DNA from: Prevotellaceae bacterium
Lineage (GTDB): Bacteria > Bacteroidota > Bacteroidia > Bacteroidales > UBA932
Direction: 5' to 3'
Assembly (NCBI GenBank): GCA_031259655.1
Contig: JAIRLF010000401.1
Span: 1 to 7,264, forward strand
Length of the DNA: 7,264 nucleotides
In this document: piece after piece, positions 1 to 4,666 of the stretch
Layout: each line of letters begins with the position of its first letter
Numbering within the stretch: the stretch's first letter is position 1
Notes under the pieces: generated by a model
The model's database searches: none
Seen by the model: only the letters and a program-made list of their open reading frames with translations
Told to the model about the DNA's origin: nothing
Program-made: the position numbers and the translations under genes

Positions 1-104
1 TGAACGCAGCTACAATAATTGTCGGAACGCCTTCGATGGATATCACATCAGCAATTATAACCGGTTTGAATCAAGAGTATATCGCGAATAAAGCTAAAAA
101 ATAA
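1..104 (+). CDS. C-terminal end of a probable OmpH/Skp-family periplasmic chaperone (5' partial)
   Basis: An open frame enters from the left edge with its first full codon at position 3 and stops at TAA 102-104, giving 33 residues. The visible tail includes GTPSMDITSAIITGLNQEY followed by a lysine-rich end (NKAKK). A short beta-strand, then a D-(I/L)-T motif, a helix and 'LN', is how many Bacteroidota Skp/OmpH proteins finish. Those proteins are periplasmic holdases that carry unfolded outer-membrane proteins to the BAM machinery. Only the last strand and helix are seen, so the coiled-coil arms and signal peptide that would settle the family lie outside the window. The gene is convergent with the sigma/barrel operon across a long non-coding gap, and an intrinsic terminator lies about 130 bp downstream. 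That this is a real gene end is fairly sure; the family call is moderate and rests on motif memory. Confidence 0.6.
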   Translation, partial: NAATIIVGTPSMDITSAIITGLNQEYIANKAKK

Positions 105-108
105 ACGT

Positions 109-183
109 CGAATCGAAAGAGTGATTTAATAACTCAGATTGTCGCAATGACGAGGCGACAATGTGAAATGCACGAATCGAAAG
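109..183. repeat. Hairpin element between 11-bp direct repeats
   Basis: The word CGAATCGAAAG occurs at 109-119 and again at 173-183. Between the copies, ATTGTCGC (138-145) and GCGACAAT (155-162) form a perfect 8-bp stem around the 9-nt loop AATGACGAG. The stem-loop resembles small palindromic extragenic elements built around a CGTCATTGCGAG-like core. The 11-bp repeats could be chance, a remnant of an insertion, or part of the element. No T-run follows the stem, so it is not a standard intrinsic terminator. Confidence 0.4.
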
Positions 184-234
184 TCGAAATTTGACGCTAT
201 TGATTGACTTTACATTAATTATTACACATATGTG

Positions 235-274
235 CGGGATGAGGGGTTATAAAAAAACCTTTATCCCGTTTTTT
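235..274 (+). terminator. Rho-independent terminator downstream of the OmpH-like gene
   Basis: CGGGATGAGGGGTT (235-248) pairs with AACCTTTATCCCG (256-268), giving about 13 pairs with two G-U wobbles and one bulged G. A run of six T follows at 269-274. The T-run is on the + strand side only, so it should stop transcripts arriving from the gene ending at 104. It lies about 130 bp beyond that stop codon, so the mRNA would carry a long 3' tail that includes the 138-162 hairpin. Confidence 0.7.
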
Positions 275-333
275 AAACATCTTTCTCGCCGTATCGTCCT
301 CAACGACCGACCATGCAATCTTTTCACTCAATT

Positions 334-406
334 GACTGTCCGGAAGCCCGAATGGGCTAAATAAATAGTATCAGTCCGAAAACCCCTATTTTTTCATTTT
401 AGGGGT
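334..406. other. Cluster of nested and adjacent hairpins, function unknown
   Basis: AGCCC (345-349) and GGGCT (354-358) form a tight hairpin with a GAAT loop. GACTG (334-338) and CAGTC (372-376) can pair outside it. Next to it ACCCCT (382-387) and AGGGGT (401-406) form a 6-7 bp stem around a T-rich loop. No T-run follows either stem in a position that would make a terminator. This could be folded RNA in the 3' region of either converging transcript, or part of a dispersed element. No known RNA family is recognised. Confidence 0.3.
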
Positions 407-508
407 ACGCAGGGCAAAAAAAATTGCAGATTTGTTGACCGATATTTTTGTTTTTATGATAGAAATATCAATTACAAACAAAGCAAAATCTCCGTAAGGG
501 CGGGGTTG

Positions 509-554
509 AAAATCTGCGAAAATCCGTCAAATCTGTGTCATCTGCGTGCTTACA
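509..554. repeat. 46-bp direct repeat, left copy
   Basis: This 46-bp sequence, whose core includes AAATCTGTGTCATCTGCGTG, is identical base for base to 863-908. Internally it is built of loosely repeated ATCTG(T/C)G(T/A)-like words. The two copies flank the 41-bp tandem array, 24 bp before it and 39 bp after it. Sequences of this AATCTG-rich type are, to my knowledge, dispersed in intergenic DNA of Bacteroidota genomes, but copy number here cannot be judged from one window. Confidence 0.85.
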
Positions 555-578
555 CTGCTTCGATATTGCCGGAGGCTT

Positions 579-823
579 TTCCCGACGAGCGTCAGCAACC
601 CGTGACATTGTCGAAGCCTTCCCGACGAGCGTCCGCAACCCGTTGACATTGTCGAAATCTTCCCGACGAGCGTCCGCAACCCGCTGACATTGTCGAAACC
701 TTCCCGACGAGCGTCCGCACCCCGTTGACATTGTCGAAACCTTCCAGACGAGCGTCCGCACCCCGTTGACATTGTCGAAACCTTCCCGACGAGCGTCTGC
801 ACCCCGCTGACATTGTCAAAGCC
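579..823. repeat. Tandem array of six 41-bp units
   Basis: Units start at 579, 619, 660, 701, 742 and 783. The first is 40 bp through loss of one T and the others are 41 bp. Each begins TTCCCGACGAGCGTCCGCA and ends TTGACATTGTCGAAACC or a close variant. Units 1-3 read CGCAACCCG and units 4-6 read TGCACCCCG or CGCACCCCG, so there are two sub-families. The two outer units are the most changed, as expected of an array homogenised from within. A weak partial unit may precede it at 562-578. Across each junction TTGTCG and CGACGA can form a 6-bp stem with a 9-nt loop. There are no unique spacers between constant repeats, so it is not a CRISPR array. The unit length is not a multiple of three and all - strand frames are open. 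Confidence 0.95.
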
Positions 824-862
824 TGTTTTAATCTTTTTATTAAGAACCTTTCCAAATCGTGA

Positions 863-908
863 AAAATCTGCGAAAATCCGTCAAATCTGTGTCATCTGCG
901 TGCTTACA
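863..908. repeat. 46-bp direct repeat, right copy
   Basis: This is a perfect second copy of 509-554, in the same orientation, offset by 354 bp. It lies 34 bp beyond the stop codon of the barrel gene (TAG, - strand, 943-945), so a transcript of that operon could run into it. The exact identity contrasts with the divergence among units of the array between the copies. That points to a recent duplication, gene conversion between copies, or selection on the 46-bp sequence. Confidence 0.85.
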
Positions 909-942
909 GCCGACGCAACCACTCTTCGTTCTTAGTTCTCGA

Positions 943-1743
943 CTATAGTCTAAGAGATATTCCCATAGTAAACGGATATACCTGAGGACCTTCGTCTTTG
1001 GCAAAGAGAGGGCTGACGTAATAGTTCGTAAACAGCGACAAACAACGGAAACCGGCGCGAACAGTGTAGCCGTATCTAAACGTAGCCAAATGAATGTCAT
1101 AATCCTTGTATGTCTGCTTTTTACCGTTCGTATCGACGAATACCACTTTTGTATGACTGCCGATATTTAGTCCTCCTACAACGCCTGCGGCGACAAAAAA
1201 CCTGTGGAACCGAAGGTTCAGAAGCAAAGGCACTTCGAGGTACGAACCGGCGAGTTTCGATTTTTTCATGAACGAAAAATTGGGAATGACCGATTCAATG
1301 GATACTTGCGTCGCCATATCGTTTATTTCTCTGATAGTAACATCTTTGCTAAACCTGTAGTTCACCCAGTTGATACCCAGACCCGACATTATCGACAGCG
1401 AGCCGGAAATTCTATGTCCGAACATTGTGTACATCGCAAACGAAGAGAATGCCGAATTTCGTAATTTCGGGAAACCGGAAGCGCTTTCGTGCGTTGCGCC
1501 TGTAAACATATTGCTTTTATCCAAACGGTTATATCCAAAATCCAAATAAAGAGCGGAGTAATATCTTTTGTTTTTGAACACCCTGCCGTCTTTTACAACA
1601 AACCATTTCGAGTTGTTTTTTTCACGATAAATAATAGTATCGGTTTCTCCGCCTGCTATGACAGGCAGGGCGAACGCCCACACAAACAATGAGAGTATCA
1701 AATATTTAATACACTGTGTTTTTAAAATAATCATTTTTTTCAT
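943..1743 (-). CDS. Secreted outer-membrane beta-barrel protein (PorT / OMP_b-brl_2-like)
   Basis: This 266-residue protein has a signal peptide: basic start MKKMIILK, hydrophobic core at about 13-29, likely cleavage after Ala30 in PVIA|GG. The mature part alternates short amphipathic strands with turns. It contains YLEVPLLLNLRF at 168-179, the hallmark strand of the OMP_b-brl_2 (PorT-like) family, and ends in a strand-like segment YPFTMGISLRL (256-266). The size fits a barrel of about 8-10 strands in the outer membrane. It is the last gene of the sigma-factor operon, 13 bp after the membrane protein gene, so it may be a target or an outer-membrane partner of that signalling pair. The start at 1743 has a poor Shine-Dalgarno region, as is usual in this phylum; Met4 is an alternative. 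Barrel family confidence is good, but no ligand or function can be assigned. Confidence 0.8.
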   Translation of the reverse strand: MKKMIILKTQCIKYLILSLFVWAFALPVIAGGETDTIIYREKNNSKWFVVKDGRVFKNKRYYSALYLDFGYNRLDKSNMFTGATHESASGFPKLRNSAFSSFAMYTMFGHRISGSLSIMSGLGINWVNYRFSKDVTIREINDMATQVSIESVIPNFSFMKKSKLAGSYLEVPLLLNLRFHRFFVAAGVVGGLNIGSHTKVVFVDTNGKKQTYKDYDIHLATFRYGYTVRAGFRCLSLFTNYYVSPLFAKDEGPQVYPFTMGISLRL

Positions 1744-1756
1744 CTTTTTAAATTTT

Positions 1757-2785
1757 TTAATTATTATTTAATGCATGATATGTTATATTATTTCTATATT
1801 TAAATGATTTGTTTGTGAAGAAAATAACCCTCACTAATGTTCCGTTTTCGTCGTATATTTCCTTCATTTTGTTTTCGGAAGCATCGTAGATAAACACGTT
1901 GAAAGGAATGTCCGGATTGCTTTTTGCCCATTCGTCGATTTCCCTGTCTATACCGCGGTCGAGGCTCAAACGGCTCAAGAAAGTCGGAACTCTGAAACTG
2001 TCGAATATTTTGGCTATATTATTTTTGGTATCAGTAATATCCGTAGAAATTTTTTGCACTATTGTCGCCGCCCTGTCAGCAGATGTGTATGGATTGTATT
2101 GTCGCCTGTCGGGCTGATATACAAATACCGTTTTCTCCTTATTCATCACTTCGACAGGGACGACAACGGAGGCTATGCGTTCGAGTTTTTCGATTCGCGC
2201 ATTTTCCGGTGAAGGAAGATTGCCGTTGTTTTCCGGCGTTTCGGGAACAGTATCCTGTTCGACAGTTGTAGATATGGGTTCATCTGCCGGCGTAACAGCT
2301 TTTTTTACAGCAATATTTGTTTTATTTGTTTTGGGTTTAACTGTTTTATCGTAACGAATTGCCGGTTTTGGGTTCGGGTTCGGGTTTGGGTTTGTTACCG
2401 GATTTGGAACGGCATCGGGTTCCGATTTCGGCAATATTGTAACTGTTGGAGAATAAACAGGTTTATCGGCAACCTTGTCGGTTACGATAATCAAAACAAG
2501 AGCGAACACTGCCGCAACCGCAGAAATCGACAACCATATCACGCGATGGTTAGACGTCTTGTGTCTCAATGCGTTTTTATTCGGCATCACAATTCTGGTA
2601 TCCGGCGCCAGCCTGATGCGATATTTTTCCACAAGCTCTTCTTCTGCGATTATATCGTTGTATTCCCGCTCGCTACATTCGTAATCCATTTCGGGAGAGC
2701 GTCGTAACTCATTCTTTGCCTCGAAACGGATAGTCTTGTCGGGAACTAATGCCGGAAAATCGTCTATTTTATCTATATCAAACAT
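1757..2785 (-). CDS. Putative anti-sigma factor: single-pass membrane protein with a periplasmic C-terminal domain
   Basis: This 342-residue protein starts 6 bp after the sigma factor stop codon, which suggests translational coupling. Residues 1-81 are charged and likely cytoplasmic. Residues 82-101 (VIWLSISAVAAVFALVLIIV) form one membrane span. A proline-rich linker follows, including NPNPNPNPKP at 132-141, then a basic stretch (142-162), an acidic Pro/Glu/Thr-rich stretch (166-195), and a C-terminal domain (about 230-342) with YDENGTLVRVIFF (311-323). Position after an ECF sigma gene and this topology match membrane anti-sigma factors, with the N-terminus binding sigma and the C-terminus sensing in the periplasm. 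I see no HxxxCxxC zinc motif and no FecR-like domain; the only cysteine in the N-terminal part is Cys37. The role is therefore inferred from context and topology. It could instead be a structural or sensor protein of unknown class. Confidence 0.7.
   Translation of the reverse strand: MFDIDKIDDFPALVPDKTIRFEAKNELRRSPEMDYECSEREYNDIIAEEELVEKYRIRLAPDTRIVMPNKNALRHKTSNHRVIWLSISAVAAVFALVLIIVTDKVADKPVYSPTVTILPKSEPDAVPNPVTNPNPNPNPKPAIRYDKTVKPKTNKTNIAVKKAVTPADEPISTTVEQDTVPETPENNGNLPSPENARIEKLERIASVVVPVEVMNKEKTVFVYQPDRRQYNPYTSADRAATIVQKISTDITDTKNNIAKIFDSFRVPTFLSRLSLDRGIDREIDEWAKSNPDIPFNVFIYDASENKMKEIYDENGTLVRVIFFTNKSFKYRNNITYHALNNN
2360..2396 (-). repeat. Hexanucleotide microsatellite encoding Asn-Pro repeats
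   Basis: On the + strand GGGTTC, GGGTTC, GGGTTT, GGGTTT follow each other. On the coding strand this gives the Asn-Pro dipeptide repeat at residues 132-139 of the membrane protein. Each 6-bp unit adds or removes exactly two residues, so slippage would change linker length without breaking the frame. The linker lies just outside the membrane span. Confidence 0.7.
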
Positions 2786-2791
2786 AACTAT

Positions 2792-3280
2792 CTATATTAC
2801 AGCATCAATACTTCCAATATACAATTTCATCTGCAATCGCGCTCTATGGATATAAACCTTTACTTGCGAAAGATTCAGTCCTGTAATTTGTCCGATTTCT
2901 TCGTACGAATAACCTTCGTAATCGCGTAAAAGCAAAACCGACCTTTGGATATCGGGCAATCGTTCCGCCGCGCGGTGAAGCACTTCGTTTAAGTCGGAAT
3001 ATTGCTCATTATTAACGTAATCGAACCCTGTTGATTCGTATTTGTTCTGTAGCTTGTGTTTTCTCTTTGTATCCATCATCAAATGATAAGCAACTGTAAA
3101 TAAGTACGATTTTGCTTTCGACAGTTCGACAGCTTTTCTATTAATCCACAGTTTTTCGAACGATTCCTGTATAATGTCTTTAGCCATTTCCACTTCATCC
3201 ATAATTTTTAATGCAAAACGGTACAGTCCGTCGGCATATTCATTTACACATCTGTTGTATTCTTTCGGTGACACAGTCAT
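2792..3280 (-). CDS. ECF-type RNA polymerase sigma factor (sigma-70 family)
   Basis: This 162-residue protein has the two domains of an extracytoplasmic-function sigma factor and the usual length. Region 2 spans about 5-75. It includes AKDIIQESFEKLW at 33-45, the core-binding DxxQExF-type helix of region 2.2-2.3, and KSYLFTVAYHLMMDTKRK at 57-74, the -10 recognition region 2.4. Region 4 spans about 97-152, with LPDIQRSVLLLRDYEGYSYEEIG (108-130) leading into the helix-turn-helix GLNLSQVKVYIHRARLQM that reads the -35 element. It directs RNA polymerase to a small regulon, normally until its anti-sigma partner releases it. It is the first gene of the operon. The next gene starts 6 bp after its TAG stop. 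The start ATG at 3280 is the first in frame and gives a complete region 2. Confidence 0.93.
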   Translation of the reverse strand: MTVSPKEYNRCVNEYADGLYRFALKIMDEVEMAKDIIQESFEKLWINRKAVELSKAKSYLFTVAYHLMMDTKRKHKLQNKYESTGFDYVNNEQYSDLNEVLHRAAERLPDIQRSVLLLRDYEGYSYEEIGQITGLNLSQVKVYIHRARLQMKLYIGSIDAVI

Positions 3281-3289
3281 TTAAATTTT

Positions 3290-3324
3290 GTCAGTATAAC
3301 GAAGTTGATGCTATAAAAGTTACA
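3290..3324 (-). promoter_or_regulatory. Possible ECF-type (autoregulatory) promoter of the sigma operon
   Basis: Reading the - strand, TGTAAC (3324-3319) is followed after 17 nt by CGTTA (3301-3297). An AAC-containing -35 box and a CGT-containing -10 box at 16-17 bp spacing are typical of ECF promoters. Transcription would start near 3290, about 10 nt before the sigma ATG. No good TAnnTTTG housekeeping element was seen in this gap. The motif is short and could be chance, and a single site cannot prove autoregulation. Confidence 0.3.
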
Positions 3325-3430
3325 GCAGGAAATCAAAAAGGTGGTATTTATGCGCATAACAATGTCGAATAACCTTAGTTTTCAACAAAATAGGCGCTTA
3401 TATAATGTTGGTGCGAAAAAGTCGAAAATA

Positions 3431-3458
3431 AAATCTGTTTAATCTGCATCATTTGTGG
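3431..3458. repeat. Diverged relative of the 46-bp AATCTG-type repeat
   Basis: AAATCTGTTTAATCTGCATC (3431-3450), followed by ATTTGTGG, matches the core AAATCTGTGTCATCTGCGTG of the 46-bp repeats at 16 of 20 positions in the same orientation. It lies between the gapA terminator and the sigma gene, again in non-coding DNA. It suggests the repeat belongs to a dispersed family, not a local duplication only. Confidence 0.45.
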
Positions 3459-3472
3459 ACTTTCATTCAAAT

Positions 3473-3509
3473 AAAAAAAGGCCGCCCGAAACACGATTTC
3501 AAACAGCCT
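3473..3509 (-). terminator. Rho-independent terminator of gapA
   Basis: On the - strand AGGCTGTTTGAAA (3509-3497) and TTTCGGGCGGCCT (3491-3479) form a continuous 13-bp stem around the 5-nt loop TCGTG. A T-run follows at 3479-3473. Four of the pairs are G-U, so the stem is much better in RNA than in DNA and works only for the - strand transcript. It begins 26 bp beyond the gapA stop codon and separates gapA transcription from the sigma operon. Confidence 0.85.
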
Positions 3510-3535
3510 CTAATTAATATAAAAAATGAAACAAA

Positions 3536-4552
<1,017 letters not shown>

Positions 4553-4585
4553 TTACTTTTAAAAATTTTGTATTCAAAAATCGCG

Positions 4586-4593
4586 CAAAGATA
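4586..4593 (-). promoter_or_regulatory. -7 element of the gapA promoter (Bacteroidota type)
   Basis: The - strand reads TATCTTTG, a perfect match to the Bacteroidota housekeeping -7 consensus TAnnTTTG. Transcription would begin near 4580, giving a leader of about 34 nt to the gapA ATG. A clear TTG/TTTG -33 box at the usual 19-21 bp is not seen; the nearest TTG is only 12 nt upstream. The element is identical, through the next C, to the one that drives the divergent gene at 4645-4652. Confidence 0.45.
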
Positions 4594-4622
4594 GTAAAAC
4601 TAATTCAATTACGAAGAAAAAA

Positions 4623-4652
4623 TTTGTATGTTAAAAAAATACAGTATCTTTG
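4623..4652 (+). promoter_or_regulatory. Bacteroidota-type promoter of the macroglobulin/plug gene
   Basis: TTTG at 4623-4626 and TATCTTTG at 4645-4652 are separated by 18 nt, close to the -33/-7 arrangement of the Bacteroidota primary sigma factor. Initiation would fall about 4657-4660, only 7-10 nt before the ATG at 4667. The element overlaps the first codons of the longer open frame that starts at 4628. That is the main reason to prefer 4667 as the start. Confidence 0.55.
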
Positions 4653-4666
4653 CAAAAACATTACAG

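Larger units (their letters stand above)
105..942. other. Gene-free, repeat-rich convergent intergenic region
   Basis: This 838-bp stretch lies between two genes that converge on it. It holds a hairpin (138-162) between short direct repeats, an intrinsic terminator (235-274), further hairpins (334-406), and a tandem array (579-823) bracketed by a 46-bp direct repeat. Several open frames of 85-100 codons cross the array on the - strand. They exist only because the repeat unit has no stop codons and its length is not a multiple of three, so I do not call them genes. No tRNA, rRNA or recognised riboswitch was seen. Confidence 0.75.

Noticed and set aside
400..655. Long + strand open stretch without a start codon running through the first 46-bp repeat into the array
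   Set aside because: It has no start codon, its composition is unlike the real genes, and it reads through repeat DNA. It is a by-product of the repeats.
579..823. CRISPR array
   Set aside because: The repetition is contiguous 41-bp units that vary by point changes. There is no alternation of constant repeats with unique spacers, no leader and no cas genes.
468..855. Three overlapping - strand open frames of 87-97 codons encoding repeated Arg/Gly/Ser-rich peptides (GRSSGRFRQCQR-like)
   Set aside because: They are created by the 41-bp array, which has no stops on the - strand and shifts frame at each unit, so all three frames read the same peptides in turn. There are no start signals, and the flanking part is the AATCTG repeat.
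941..950. GACTATAGTC perfect palindrome over the stop codon of the barrel gene, possible terminator or operator
   Set aside because: It is only 10 bp, has no loop and is not followed by a T-run. Half of it is coding sequence. Probably chance.
943..1743. TonB-dependent transducer as partner of the sigma factor
   Set aside because: The barrel protein is only 266 residues, with no plug or TonB box, so it cannot be a TonB-dependent receptor. The plug-domain protein in the window is on the other strand beyond gapA and lacks a barrel.
3283..3372. Short + strand open stretch reading EVDAIKVTAGNQKGGIYAHN before a stop, upstream of the sigma gene
   Set aside because: It looks protein-like for about 25 residues and could be a gene remnant, but it has no suitable start, enters from antisense of the sigma gene and contains the possible sigma promoter. 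Too short to call.
3378..3400. Near-match to a housekeeping -7 element (TATTTTG, - strand) for the sigma operon
   Set aside because: It is one base short of TAnnTTTG, and no -33 TTG lies at a proper distance.
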